The translations under genes were made by a program, and so were the position numbers. The notes beneath the pieces are model-generated. The model was given only the letters and a program-made list of their open reading frames with translations. It was not told the DNA's origin and did not search any database. Positions 9,411 to 19,589 of a stretch of DNA of 64,000 bases are shown here, piece after piece. Source of the DNA: JAJCYL01 sp963664285. GTDB taxonomy: Bacteria; Bacteroidota; Bacteroidia; Cytophagales; Cyclobacteriaceae. Location of the stretch: positions 124,001 to 188,000 of the forward strand of contig CAXXNX010000047.1 of NCBI GenBank assembly GCA_963664285.2, read 5' to 3'. Numbering within the stretch: the first letter of the stretch is position 1; each line of letters starts with the position of its first letter.

Positions 9411-10409
9411 ATGGGTCAAGTCAGAGCAAAAATATCAGGTATACAGGGATATATTCCGGATTATATCCTTACAAACAAGGAGCTTGAGACAATGGTAGAT
9501 ACCAGTGACGAATGGATAACTTCTCGAACCGGGATCAAGGAAAGAAGAATATTGAAAGGCAAAGATCAGGGCACTTCTGTAATTGGCATTAAAGCTGTTA
9601 AGGGGTTACTTGAAAAAACCAATACAAACCCACAAGAGATTGATTTACTTATTTGTGCGACTACAACACCTGATATGCCTTTCCCTGCCACAGCGAACAT
9701 AATTGCTAATACTGTAGATGCCACCAACTCATTTAGTTATGACTTACAGGCAGCCTGTTCCGGTTTTATCTATGGGCTAGCTACGGGTTCACAATTTATC
9801 GAAACTGGCAAGTACAAGAAGGTGGTTGTGGTTGGTGCAGATAAAATGTCATCGATTGTTAATTATCAGGACAGGACCACATGTATAATTTTTGGAGATG
9901 GTGGTGGAGCTGTGCTCTTAGAGCCTTCGGATGAAGGCTACGGCATAATGGATACATTGCTTCGGTCAGACGGAAGTGGGGAAAAGTTTTTGCATATGAA
10001 AGCTGGCGGTAGCAGGAGACCGGCTACTCAGGAAACCGTATTGGCAAGGGAGCATTACGTTTCTCAGGAAGGTTCAGCAGTTTTTAAGTTCGCCGTAACA
10101 AATATGGCAGATACCTCCTTCAAGATCATGAAGAAGAATGGCCTTACCGGAGATGATATTGCATGGCTTGTTCCTCATCAGGCCAACAAAAGAATTATTG
10201 ATGCCACTTCCAAGAGAATGGGGATTGGGGATGAAAAAGTAATGCTCAACATTCATAAATATGGTAATACTACCAGTGGTACCATTCCATTATGTTTATG
10301 GGATTATGAACATCAATTGAATAAAGGGGACAATCTGATATTGGCAGCATTTGGTGGTGGATTCACCTGGGGTTCAGTTTATTTAAAGTGGGCTTATGAT
10401 TCTAAATAG
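9411..10409 (+). CDS. fabH: 3-oxoacyl-[acyl-carrier-protein] synthase III
   Basis: FabH condenses acetyl-CoA with malonyl-ACP to start fatty-acid synthesis in the cytoplasm. The 332-residue protein has the thiolase-fold catalytic triad Cys116 (QAACSGF), His256 (PHQANKRI) and Asn286 (HKYGNTTSG), plus the terminal GGGFTWGSVYLKWAY. The length is standard. It begins 10 bp after plsX, in the classic plsX-fabH order. Unlike its neighbours on both sides, it has no frame defects. Confidence 0.97.
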   Translation: MGQVRAKISGIQGYIPDYILTNKELETMVDTSDEWITSRTGIKERRILKGKDQGTSVIGIKAVKGLLEKTNTNPQEIDLLICATTTPDMPFPATANIIANTVDATNSFSYDLQAACSGFIYGLATGSQFIETGKYKKVVVVGADKMSSIVNYQDRTTCIIFGDGGGAVLLEPSDEGYGIMDTLLRSDGSGEKFLHMKAGGSRRPATQETVLAREHYVSQEGSAVFKFAVTNMADTSFKIMKKNGLTGDDIAWLVPHQANKRIIDATSKRMGIGDEKVMLNIHKYGNTTSGTIPLCLWDYEHQLNKGDNLILAAFGGGFTWGSVYLKWAYDSK

Positions 10410-10814
10410 AACAAAGACAATAGAAAATGGATTGATAGACTGATGTTAGATGAAAAATCGGGTTGATGCAAGCGGAATTTTTTGATAACTCATAAACAAA
10501 TTACAAGGGCCTTAACTTGTCGATCATCCAGCCTAATATCTATGATCTTTGTCTTAAAATCTAAAAGAAAAAAATGGCAACAACTACAGATTTCAGGAAT
10601 GGACTATGCATTGAATTCAATAATGATCTTTATAGTATCGTTGAATTCCAGCATGTAAAACCGGGCAAAGGACCTGCCTTTGTTAGAACTAAACTAAAGA
10701 GTTTGACTTCGGGAAAGGTAATCGACAATACATTCAACTCAGGAGTGAAAGTAACTACCGCAAGGGTTGAGCGACGTCGACACCAATTTCTATATAAAGA
10801 TGATATAGGATATT

Positions 10815-11868
10815 GTAAGTTCAAGTAATAAGTGCAATTTTCCTTTGTAGCACTTGCTTTGCGTTTAGGTAATTAAATTTTCTAACAGGGCGTTCATTGA
10901 TTTTGTTTTCAACAACTTTGATTTGCTCCTCTGTAACAAATCTAATATCTGTTTTCTTAGGATAAAACCTTCTGATTACCCCAATCCTATTTTCAACTGT
11001 CCCTTTATCCTGACTAGTATAGGGACGAGTGAAATAGGCATCCACATCAAATTGAGCAATCAACTCATGTTTAGAAAATGCCATATCATTATCAAAAGTG
11101 AGTGTTTCCAGTTTGTGTTTATCCTGAGAGAGTTCCTCCACAATAGCTTCGGCCATTTGATCGGCATTTTTACTGTGCATCTTTCTGATTCTGGTAAAAA
11201 GACTTGCTCGGTCTGTCATCACCAACAAAGAGCCTTTGTGGTTTTTACCCATCATTAAATCGACTTCTATATCTCCCAATCGTTCCCTTTTGTTAATGAT
11301 CTGGGGTCGCTGTTCAATTGATACCCTATTCGGGATAATACCTCTACGATCTTTTCTGTTTCCTCGTTTGCGCCTTCGTTTGCCATGTTTTAGATATGTG
11401 TATAGTTGTTTGTATTCTTGGTTCTCCTGGTGGTTGGTGTGCTTACATTCCCATATCCATTGGTAAATCCATTCATGGCTAAGTGGACATTCTCTCGTTT
11501 TCTTTCCCTGATGGCTGATCAATTCAGGACTCCATCTATCTTCTTGGAGGCCGGTTAACTATCCAGTCTTTCATGGGTTTGGTGAAAATCACTCTTTTTG
11601 GCTTTTCTTGATGACGAAGACCTCCTTTGTGCATTTGCTGTTCGATAGACACCAGCTCCCCTACCTCTTGAACCCACATTTCGCTTAAGCTCACGTGAGA
11701 TCGTAGATGGGTGAAAATGAACGATACAGGCAATCTCCTTTTGAGTAGCTCCTGTTTTCAATAATTGATACCTTTGATCAATACTGAGATGTGTGTAGTT
11801 TTTTGACATTTTGCAATCCAAAGATTGCATCAGGCTTTTAGGCCCTTAAAAGCTTTTTCATCCTTATC
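10815..11868 (-). mobile_element. IS30-family element inside efp (ends approximate)
   Basis: The element is bounded by the break and resumption of the EF-P reading frame, giving about 1.05 kb, the usual size of IS30 elements. The ends share only weak inverted similarity (ATAAGTGCAAT against CTGATGCAAT), so the exact boundaries are uncertain by a few bases. Confidence 0.8.
10821..11809 (-). pseudogene. IS30-family transposase, frameshifted
   Basis: The N-terminal piece (11809-11555) has the IS30 helix-turn-helix (MSKNYTHLSIDQRYQLLK, then HFHPSTISRELKRN). The C-terminal piece (11522-10821) has the DDE core: GDIEVDLMMG, TFDNDMAFSKH and the Glu in DKGTVENRIGVIRRF. The frame is lost near 11545, between HERLDS and ELISHQGK. 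One indel separates it from a complete protein of about 325 residues. Confidence 0.88.
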
Positions 11869-11921
11869 ATTTTATGGACAGTGAATCATTTGAGCAAGTG
11901 GCATTACAAGAATCGTTACTT

Positions 11922-13944
11922 AGTGTCTCTAAGAAAACAGCGAGTTTTAGGTCGTATTAAAATATTGCTTAAAATGGAACAATGAAAAAATCACTCACCT
12001 TGCTGACTAATAAAGGGTGACTTTGCTTTTATTCATTGTTTTTGATGGTTTTGATAAAAATAGCCGGGTTTTAGCCTGGCCAGGACGCACTTCTGCCAGT
12101 GCCTAATCCTTATTAAACAGCTAAAAGGTGATTAAGCTGCTTGTTTCTGGCAATTGGCTTGCTGCTGGGCGGCCAGACGGTCAGCCTGGAGTTTACGCCC
12201 GATCTTGTGAAGGTTGTAGGCAGTAATGGCCAACCCGATGTAGCTATTGAAAGTTTTGCGGGTACGGTTCGGGCATCGGTCCAATCCCCGGTGTTCCAGC
12301 TCATTAATGTTGGATTCGATAGCAGAATGCTTGTTTTTCAACCTTTTGAAGGCTGGCGCTGATTCGATGGCTTTTTCTTCTTTGTTTAACCTACCCTTTT
12401 TAGGCATGATCACTTCTGGGATGAAGGTTTGCAGAGTTGCTTTATCCTCTTTATCGGAAAACCCCTTGTCGGTGCTCAGGCTTTGGATGGGGTATTTCTC
12501 AGCGATACGCCGGGCAATTGATAGGGTAAGTTGGTTGTCGGTTTGTTTTTCAGCTATTTGCCAGTCTATGAGTAAATGGTATTGATCCGAAGTGATGGCC
12601 AGATTCTTACCGATCTCCACATTGGGGTGCAGTTTGCCTTTTTTGATCATTTCGGCATAAGGTTGAAAGATGGAAAAGACTTTTTCGGCATGGGGAATGG
12701 TCTCTGCTCTGATCAACCGCCTGTCGAGCAACTCGATGTGCTTTTCCAACATCTCAAGATAATAGGTCAATGCCATCAGGGCTGCGAACTCCTCGATAGA
12801 GTTTCCCTGATGTTTTTCCAACATTTGGCCCACTTTCTTGCTCAAAGCACGGGCTTTAGTCAGATAGGAAGTGGCAGCCTGCTCTACCCGCTCCTCTTTG
12901 TTTTTTCCTCCTGAGCCGGTGGTCCTGCCCACGCTGCGCATCAGCCTTTTGAGGGATCTGCGCCAATCCCCGGACTTACGCCAGCCAGTAAAATACCTTT
13001 TTGAGACCAATAAATCAGCTACATCTATACACTTTCTGGCACTGTCCCATAGCAGGTTGTAGTCGGTAGGAAAGTGGGTGTCGGTTTCTACCACGAAACT
13101 ATCGGTCTTGCAACGCAAGGCAACTTCCTCCCCTCCGGTTTTTCCTTTTTTTTTAAACACCTGGTGACCTGCTGCTACGATTACATCATTGATGCCGATG
13201 AGCAGTTCATCGTCCAGCAAGGTCACATTGTCATAAATGTTCTGGTACTTATACTGTTTGCCCACAGAGTAGTCGGTAGGTAGCACCCCCATAATGCCCC
13301 GTACCAACGTGTCGTAATTGGAGATATGGTGTAACTCATCGTAAGAGATGTTCATGCACAGGCGCACCTGGCCAATACGAAGACCTCCCACAGACTCATA
13401 CCCTCACGGCCCGTCTTTTTCTTTCCCTCAATGAGTTTGGAAGAAAGTAATTCAAAAATACGCTGGTTCCATTCAGGTTGGACATAGATATATTGAAGGG
13501 CGGCTGCCAGGGCAGCTAAGTGGCTTTTAGTTTTCACCGGAGCCTCTACTTGCTCGATGGGTGTGCATCCCAGGGTAAGTTGGGGCTGGAAGGATTTCCT
13601 CATGGTTTGTATTTATATCGGTTATATGCAATATAATGATTAATCCTGATAAACCAACCGAAAAAATCGTTTCTTTTCTACACTGAATGAACAAAAAAAG
13701 GACAGGGATTTTACTCCCCGACAGACCAAAAAGCCTGCGAATCTCAAAGTGAATTCTTTGGGGTTTTTGAATGGAAAACCTTCAAATGGCCAATTAACAG
13801 GCTACAACGCAACTGTTCTTGATAATATTTGTGAATTTGATAATTCTACTGAATCAGATTCGAGAATAATTCAGCGCTGATTTGATGGAAAAAATACGAA
13901 TATGATGGATAATCAGCATATTAGCCTGTTTTCATACAGACACT
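11922..13944 (-). mobile_element. ISNCY-like element, copy A
   Basis: This is a 2023-bp element with ends AGTGTCTCTAAGAAAACAG (left) and, read inward from the right, AGTGTCTGTATGAAAACAG. It matches copy B at 54751-56774 except for three single-base length differences. Left and right flanks belong to different genes (efp and a small minus-strand gene), and no 4-bp duplication is seen. This suggests recombination after insertion. Confidence 0.85.
12132..13603 (-). pseudogene. ISNCY-like DDE transposase, one frameshift (copy A)
   Basis: This copy has catalytic-looking segments FVVETDTHFPTD, LSTDKGFSDKED and AIESNINELEHRG, and a long helical insert between the first two. The frame breaks near 13375, where copy A has CCTGGCC and copy B has CCTGGGCC. 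In turn, copy A has nine T residues near 13150, in the frame that copy B loses with eight. A complete protein of about 490 residues can be built from the two copies. The family name is tentative. Confidence 0.78.
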
Positions 13945-13950
13945 AACTAA

Positions 13951-14112
13951 TTACTTTTGCCCTTCCAGTGCTGCAAGCCTTTTCTCGATTTGCATCAGTT
14001 TATAAATGATAATAATGTGTGTCTCCTTGGCATCAATTCCTACCGGACTATTATCACTTGAAATCACGGAGGCGATTTCTTCTCGAATTTGCTGTGGAAT
14101 GTCAGTTTGCAT
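13951..14112 (-). CDS. Small acidic coiled-coil-like protein, unknown
   Basis: A 53-residue frame starts MQTDIPQQIREEIASVISS and ends LMQIEKRLAALEGQK. The C-terminal half has heptad-like leucine and isoleucine spacing. It begins 11 bp inside the end of the MFS transporter remnant, so the two were probably translated together. It stops just before the ISNCY-like element. I do not recognise a family. Confidence 0.5.
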   Translation of the reverse strand: MQTDIPQQIREEIASVISSDNSPVGIDAKETHIIIIYKLMQIEKRLAALEGQK

Positions 14113-14412
14113 GATTTAAAGATTTTTCAATGGATATCAATTGTAGTGAGAAAACTAACACAAATGTTAGTACAAAAGCACATAACAAGAATGTGCTACT
14201 CCCCCAGATACTGTAAAGATAACCTCCCAATATCATTCCGAAAATACTAGCCAGGCTGCCAGACCCGTTTGCAATACCCTGAACGGACCCTTGTTGCTCA
14301 TCTCCACCTAATTTGCTTAGCATCGAAAGAAAGGACGGCCACATGAGACCATTTCCAGCGGCAAAGAGTACAGCCCTGCCAGGTAGATCATTTGAGCGCT
14401 CTCAAGGCTCAT

Positions 14413-14886
14413 TAGGCATAGATCACTTCTGGGATGAAGGTTTGCTAGAGTTGCTAATTATAACAGTCTTTATCGTTTAAATACCCCTTGTCAGGCGCTC
14501 AGGCTTTGGATGGGGTATTTCTCAGCGATACGTCCGAAACAATTGATAGGGTCAAAGTTGGTTGTACGGTCTCTGTTATTCGGTCAGCATAAGCATGCCA
14601 GTCTCATGTAGTTTTGCAAATGGTATTGATCCGAAGTGATGGCCATTGAATGGGCTTACCGAATCTCCTACAGTTGAGGGTGAACATTGTTTGCCTTTTT
14701 GCAGATGGATTTCGTTTTATAAGGTCTGATCCACATGATCTTTGGCCAAAAGACTTTTTCGTGCTTTATGGAGGAATGGTCTCTGCTCTGATCAACCGCC
14801 TGTATAAGAACTCGATGTGCTTATCTGTACATCTCAAGATGCAATAGGTCAACTTGCCATCCAATGGCTTTGAACTCCTCGATAGA
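14413..14886. other. Base-level mosaic of two unrelated insertion sequences
   Basis: The stretch alternates, often every 5-20 bases, between the reverse complement of IS1595 (as 7416 down to 6960) and the ISNCY-like element (as about 12400 up to 12800), each in its correct order. For example, an ISNCY-like piece around GGTATTGATCCGAAGTGATG is followed by the IS1595 piece CATTGAATGGGC. Natural recombination does not interleave two unrelated sequences collinearly at this scale. It is most likely a consensus built from misaligned reads. Confidence 0.85.
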
Positions 14887-15529
14887 GTTTGCTCAGCCGT
14901 TTTGATGCAACAGCTTTAAGGTACTTCTCCCCCTTGCGTTCAACCGCTGTTACTACCTGGACAACTGTGACCTCTTCCTTTCCCATATTCCGTATGAAAT
15001 CGTTTCCCCTCTTTCTTGCTGCCCTATCTAAATTTCGACTGCCCTTGTTGTTAAGTGCCAGTTCCAATTCATCACATTCTACTTCCGAGGATAACTGTTC
15101 GGGAACAAACTCATTTAGTGAACTCAATATCTTATGCCGCCAGTCGAAGCTTGTCTGGATGCTTATTCCGATTTGTTTTGCTATCTTTTTTAACGGCATG
15201 CCCTGCTCCATGCAGCGCAGATAAGATTGCCATTTTGATTTAAGCTTGATGTCATACAAAGGTGTCCCTGTTGTTTCACTGTACCATCTTTTACATTCAT
15301 TGCACTGATACATCTGCACACCTTTTTGTCTGCCCCTCTTATATACCTTCTCGCTTGTGCATAAATTTGGACAGGGTTTCTTCTTTCTTTTCTCTGCTAT
15401 TTGTTGTTGAGCGGCAATCAATACTTTGCCTTGTAATTCCTGCTCCTGGAGCAACTCATCCAACAATTCGGTTTGGGAACTTATCGGCAATTGTGCAAAT
15501 AAATTTTTGATCTCTTGACTTGATATCAT
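14849..15529 (-). pseudogene. IS1595 transposase, N-terminal two thirds
   Basis: The first 214 residues match the intact transposase at 6386-7414, with one Ile-to-Leu change. One extra codon turns CPNC of the zinc ribbon into CPNLC, which spoils the usual two-residue spacing. After KRLSK the sequence enters the mosaic and the catalytic C-terminus is lost. Confidence 0.85.
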
Positions 15530-15654
15530 ATAGCGAAGATAATAATAATTGCTGTGTTATTTAGAACTTAGCCAGAATAAGTAATGCTGTCCCAATAATG
15601 ATCAAAGTAGAGTTTGCTACTTTTTTTGAGAGGAATGACAAAACCGGACCTTGA

Positions 15655-15835
15655 AAAACGATCATCAAGCCTACTTGCTCGAAATGAAAAAAAGCATACC
15701 TAGGTCGAAGTGTGGGGCATGGACAGGATTTCTCTCATGGCATGTATGGGGAACCCGGCGTATGCAATATAATGATTAATCCTGATAAACCAACCGTTAA
15801 AAAATCGTTTCATAATCTATCACTGACGTATTCGA
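15655..15835. other. Second mosaic stretch: MFS gene with ISNCY-like end sequence
   Basis: Fragments of the ISNCY-like element's right part (TACTTGCTCGA, AGGATTTC, CTCATGG, and an unbroken run of ATGCAATATAATGATTAATC) alternate with other A/T-rich sequence, presumably MFS coding sequence. The pieces are in the order found at 13545-13680. The distance to the first mosaic matches the spacing within the ISNCY-like element, so one misaligned ISNCY-like copy can explain both. Confidence 0.75.
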
Positions 15836-17002
15836 ACTTAAAAACTGCCGAAAGACTGGTGTCTTTACACTTTTTGCTTTTATAGCAGTCTTTATTTTCA
15901 AATTGGAAGAGTCTTCTGATCTTAACCCGAAAAATTCATAGTAGACAATAAAAAACAGGCATAAATTGCTTATATTGAGATAGTTAGACAACAAAATAAG
16001 CAATTAATTTATGCCTGAATATAAGGAAAAAGATACCGTATTTTATCGAGGAAAACAAGCTTTTAAATTTGATTTTTCAGCATCAGCGATTAGCTCAGAC
16101 GGAGCGATATTGTTAAGTGAAAAAGTAGAGAGAAAGACTGGTCTATTAAAAAGCTTCGCCGCACTGATTCCTGACTATCGAAACCCCTTTTTTATCGAAT
16201 ACACTTATGAAGAAATGCAGTTCGCCAACGGGTGTTTTTAATGATGCAGGGCTATCAGGATTGCAATGACGAACAAAAACTCCGAGAGGATCCGGTGATC
16301 CGTAAAGTACTAGATAGCGGATTATGTTCCCAGCCTACTTTAAGTCGATTTGAAAACAAGGCCGATCGGAGTCTGATCTACCAGATGAGTCAATGGTTTG
16401 TAGACCGTTATGTAGAGGAGTTGAAAGAGAAGACTGGTCAAATCATCATTGATGTAGATGGTACCGATGACCCTACTCATGGATCCCAACAACTCAGTTT
16501 GTATAATGGCTATTATGGACAGACTATGTACCATGAGTTGTTCTTTAAGGACGGGAACACCGGTCAGGTCATTTTACCAGTACTACGTCCGGGCAATTGT
16601 CACTCCAACAAATAGTTTGTGGCCTTATTGAAAAGGATTGTCATTAAAATCAGAAAAAAACTGCCCTCAGTAAAGATCCTTATTCGAGCGGATAGTGGCT
16701 TTTCAGGAGCATCTTTTTATCGGATAGCTAAGCAGTTTGACCTTCAATTTTGTTTAGGTATTAGTAGTAATGAAGTTTTAAAGACTTTTACCAAACAGAC
16801 TATCATTGAAGTAAAAAAGGAATATGCTTCAAAAATCATCAAACATCAAGAGTTTGTTGGCCCGTTTACTTACCAGGCCAAAAGCTGGGATCGTTCTGAA
16901 AAGCTGTACGCCAAAGTGGAGTCTACCGGAAAAGGAATGAATGTCCGTTACTTTGTGAGCAACTTTGAAGCGATGACCGCTCAACAGATTTACTTTGATT
17001 TT

Positions 17003-18035
17003 TTGAAGTAGGCATATAATAAATAATGATTTTGACTCTAAAAACAGCTTGAAATACTTTGTTAAGTCACTGATATTCAGTATATTAATATCAATTAAGA
17101 GTAAAAGTTAAATTTCAAGATATGGAGAAAAAGTATGAAAGTCTAACACTTTTCGAGTTTCAGGAGAAATTCCCCGATAACGACAGTTGCCAAGAATACC
17201 TGGCCGAATTGAAATGGCCCAAAGGGTTTAAATGTGAGAGGTGTGGCCATGACCGGTATTGCGGTGGGAAGCTGCAGCATACACGGCAATGCACTAAATG
17301 CAAGTATCAGGCTACTCCCACTAGTAGCACCCTATTCCACAAGGTTAAATTCCCACTTTTAAAGGCTTTTTATATTGTTTACTACATGAGTACAAATAAA
17401 AAAGGAATTGCTTCTACTGAACTGAGCCGAAAACTGGGGTTGCGCCAAAAAACCTGCTGGCTGTTCCAACACAAGGTTATGAAAGCAATGGCCAGCAGTG
17501 GCAAATACCCGCTAATGGGCAAAGTAGAAGTCGATGAAACGGTAGTAGGAGAACAGGAAGAAGGTGTTGTAGGGCGTCAGAATAACCGAAAAAGGCAGGT
17601 TTTAGTTGCAATTGTCACTCCAGAAGAAAGGCAGAGGAGTTAGCCGAATGTATGCCAGGATAATTGACAATGCAGGTACCAGGCAGCTAAAGCCTTTTTT
17701 CGAAGATCATATATCCTGTCGGGCTAATATCAAAACCGATAAGTGGAGGGGATACATGCCCTTAAAAAATAAATACAGCCTCCTGGTTCAAACCGACAGT
17801 GGAAAGAAGGGTAAGAACTTCCCAGACTTACACAGGACAATTATGATGTTCAAGGCCTGGCTTAGAGGTATCCATCATTCCGTAGATAACCTTCAGGCAT
17901 ACATTGACCAATATTGTTATAGGTTTAACCGCAGTCAGATGAAAGGTGGAATATTTGATAATCTGTTGGACAGAATGGTGAATCATAAGCCTTGTCCTTA
18001 TAAAATGATTTGTATTTATTAAATGCCTACTTCAA
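17003..18035 (+). mobile_element. IS1595-family element (second type) nested in IS1380, 8-bp duplication TTGATTTT
   Basis: The ends TTGAAGTAGGCAT and, inverted, ATGCCTACTTCAA are perfect over 13 bp. TTGATTTT occurs at 16995-17002 and 18036-18043. The element is 1033 bp and is unrelated in sequence to the other IS1595 element in the window. Confidence 0.95.
17122..18022 (+). pseudogene. IS1595-family transposase (second type), frameshifted
   Basis: The N-terminal zinc ribbon (C-x2-C around CERCGHDRYCGG, then CTKCKYQ) is followed by an ISXO2-type domain with the first Asp in EVDETVVGEQEE. The frame ends at 17643 and continues, shifted, with IDNAGTRQLKPFFEDH, IKTDKWRGY and LHRTIMMFKAWLRGIHHSV. 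The third acidic residue expected after the LH segment is not evident; relatives have IENFWS-like sequence there. A single indel near 17630 explains the break. Confidence 0.88.
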
Positions 18036-18593
18036 TTGATTTTTATGTCAAGCGAGGTGATGCCAGTGAAAATCGAATAAAGGAACTCAAAAACATGACT
18101 TATTCCGACCGGCTTTCCTGTCATCGCTACTGGGCCAATTTCATGCGTTTAATCATCGCTACCCTCTGTTATGAAATGTTCCGGCAGATTAAATTATTAA
18201 TTGCCAAAACAAAACACCACTTTGCTAAACGATGGCAAGTGGACAATATCCGGCTTTACCTGATGAAGGTTGGGGCGTGCCTGAAAGAAAGGAAAAGATC
18301 ATTGACAATACAATTCTCAAGAGCCTTTAGATATCAATACCTGCTGGGCGATTTGCTTACGGTGAACTGACCGATCAGTTAAACAGTTTGGTTTAATCAA
18401 AAAAATGTTCTTCCATAAGAACACAATAGAGCTTTGACTGAAAATTGAAAAATTCTAACAAAAAAACGCTCTAATGTCCTTTGAAATCCAGAAACCTGGT
18501 TGATCTTCAAATTAATACATACACTCCAATCAAAAATAGTTAGCAACCCATTATTAATCCCAAAATTGGTGGCCTATGAATAATGCGGGTTAA

Positions 18594-19348
18594 GGAGAAG
18601 GGGACCACTTGACCCCATTCCGCACCCAAAAACGCTGGAGTGCGGTCTCCCGGGACTAGACCAGCTTGGTCTTCAAAGGTGATAAATTGCAACGGTTGCC
18701 ACCGGTTAGGGTCTGATAGATCTTGCGAACCGCCAACATTAGGCCTCATGGAGGGGTTGGCAGGCTCATATATTTGGTTCCTGAAATCATCTTGCTCGTT
18801 TGAGCCGTCCTGCAATCCAAAGTTGATAAGGGCACATTGGCGACATAGTTGCCTAACGCCGCAGGAGACCCTGTCGAATAGTCATCTGAGGTAATTGAAA
18901 TATCGTAGCCAAGATCTGCCATTAATTGATCAAATGTTGGTAGGGTAATATCCCTGCCCGGTGCAATTCCAACACTTCCAAAACGGTACTTTAGGAGCCC
19001 ATATGCCGCATAACTTATCGCTTCTTCCCTAGCCGCCTCAATATCTTCTGGTATCGCAATCCCGTCGAAATTAACATTAAACCCCCTCACTGTCTTTCCC
19101 AACAAAAATGTAGTGGCAGTTTGATCATAAGTGGCCCAGCAATCATACATGGCAATTGATGTATGGAATAAATTTCGGGCATGTACCGTTGGTCGGGCAA
19201 AATCGTTTCTTATTGCCTCGAGAAGTGCCTCATTCCACAAGCGGGCAACAGAATGTCCTGAGTTCACCTGGCCCAATGCCGATTGGACCATAAAGACTAA
19301 AGCCAGAAATAACATTTGTGTCCAACTACATCTAAGAGCTAACAGCAT
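18594..19348 (-). pseudogene. DUF6851 / vanadium-haloperoxidase-like secreted protein, 3'-truncated
   Basis: An N-terminal signal peptide (MLFLALVFMVQSALGQ) leads into the DUF6851 domain found N-terminal to vanadium-dependent haloperoxidase-like PAP2 domains (HSVARLWNEALLEAIRNDF, ARPTVHARNLFHTS). The frame shifts near 18840 (INFGLQDGSNEQDDFRNQIY) and continues to PAFLGAEWGQVVPF, where IS1380 copy 3 cuts it. The metal-binding PAP2 domain is missing. Its neighbour across the divergent spacer is a DUF1080 gene. Confidence 0.72.
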
Positions 19349-19589
19349 AATACAAAACCATAAAGTTAATAAGTGATACTTGAGTGGTCAACCACTAACT
19401 AATTTAAACAAATTCAAGGAAAATTTTTAATTTCTGCTGAACAGAACTTAGTACAATAATAAGCAATCAACGAGTATCTTTCTTAACTTTAGAAAATAAA
19501 TTATAAATTGGTATTTGTAACTAAGATGACGATTATGTTGTTGACGTTTGCAGCTCTTCAAAAAGTTAAACTATTTCAATTTAAGAATT

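Larger units (their letters stand above)
10574..11921 (+). pseudogene. efp: Elongation factor P gene split by IS30 and cut by an ISNCY-like element
   Basis: EF-P helps ribosomes through polyproline stretches. The first 81 residues (MATTTDFRNGLCIEFN to YKDDIGY) are normal. They run into the IS30 element at about 10815. The frame resumes on the far side at 11870 with HFMDSESFEQVALQESLL, exactly the next EF-P residues, and is cut again at 11921 by the ISNCY-like element. The last half of the protein is not found after that element, so the gene has suffered both insertion and rearrangement. The 80-residue product still encoded would hold only the N-terminal KOW-like domain. Confidence 0.92.
14413..15573 (-). 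mobile_element. IS1595-family element, second copy, with a corrupted 3' half
   Basis: From about 14887 to 15573 the sequence is a clean reverse-complement match to the intact element at 6342-7416, ending GAACTTAGCC. From about 14413 to 14886 the remaining third is present only as interspersed fragments mixed with ISNCY-like sequence. The octamer next to the clean end is AGAATAAG. No matching duplication is visible on the mosaic side. Confidence 0.75.
14102..15921 (-). pseudogene. MFS transporter, C-terminal half, split by IS1595 and overlaid by a mosaic
   Basis: Reading leftwards from IS1380 copy 3, a hydrophilic loop is followed by VGLMIVFQGPVLSFLSKKV and STLIIIGTALLILA (to 15574). IS1595 then intervenes, and the frame resumes with AVLFAAGNGLMWPSFLSML and three more membrane helices to the stop at 14102. 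These are the conserved steps of MFS helices 7-12. The N-terminal six helices are missing where IS1380 begins. Part of the intervening sequence is a composite with ISNCY-like sequence. The substrate is unknown. Confidence 0.7.
16011..18370 (+). pseudogene. IS1380 transposase, copy 3, multiply broken
   Basis: Three separate lesions occur relative to the intact copies: two extra bases near 16218 (ATGCAGTTCGCC), a nonsense change TGG to TAG at about 16613, and the nested element at 17003-18035. The C-terminal part resumes at 18036 with FYVKRGDASENRIK. This is clearly a dead copy. Confidence 0.93.
15926..18589 (+). mobile_element. IS1380-family element, copy 3, interrupted by an IS1595 element
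   Basis: TTAA flanks both ends (15922-15925, 18590-18593). The element carries a nested 1033-bp IS1595-type element plus its 8-bp duplication. Left and right flanks belong to different genes (an MFS transporter and a DUF6851 protein), so the ends no longer reflect one simple insertion. Confidence 0.9.

Noticed and set aside
12141..13283. Plus-strand frames over the ISNCY-like element
   Set aside because: They lie antisense to the DDE transposase and are identical in both copies for that reason alone.
14650..14847. 65-residue frame inside the mosaic stretch
   Set aside because: The sequence is a composite of two elements and has no coding meaning.
15797..16003. 68-residue minus-strand frame spanning the IS1380 end
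   Set aside because: The N-terminal half comes from the IS1380 leader; only the second half resembles an MFS loop and is counted with that remnant.
18023..18058. Apparent start of a new gene (MPTSIDFYVK)
   Set aside because: The first codons are the end of the nested IS1595 element and its duplication; the rest is the IS1380 transposase C-terminus.
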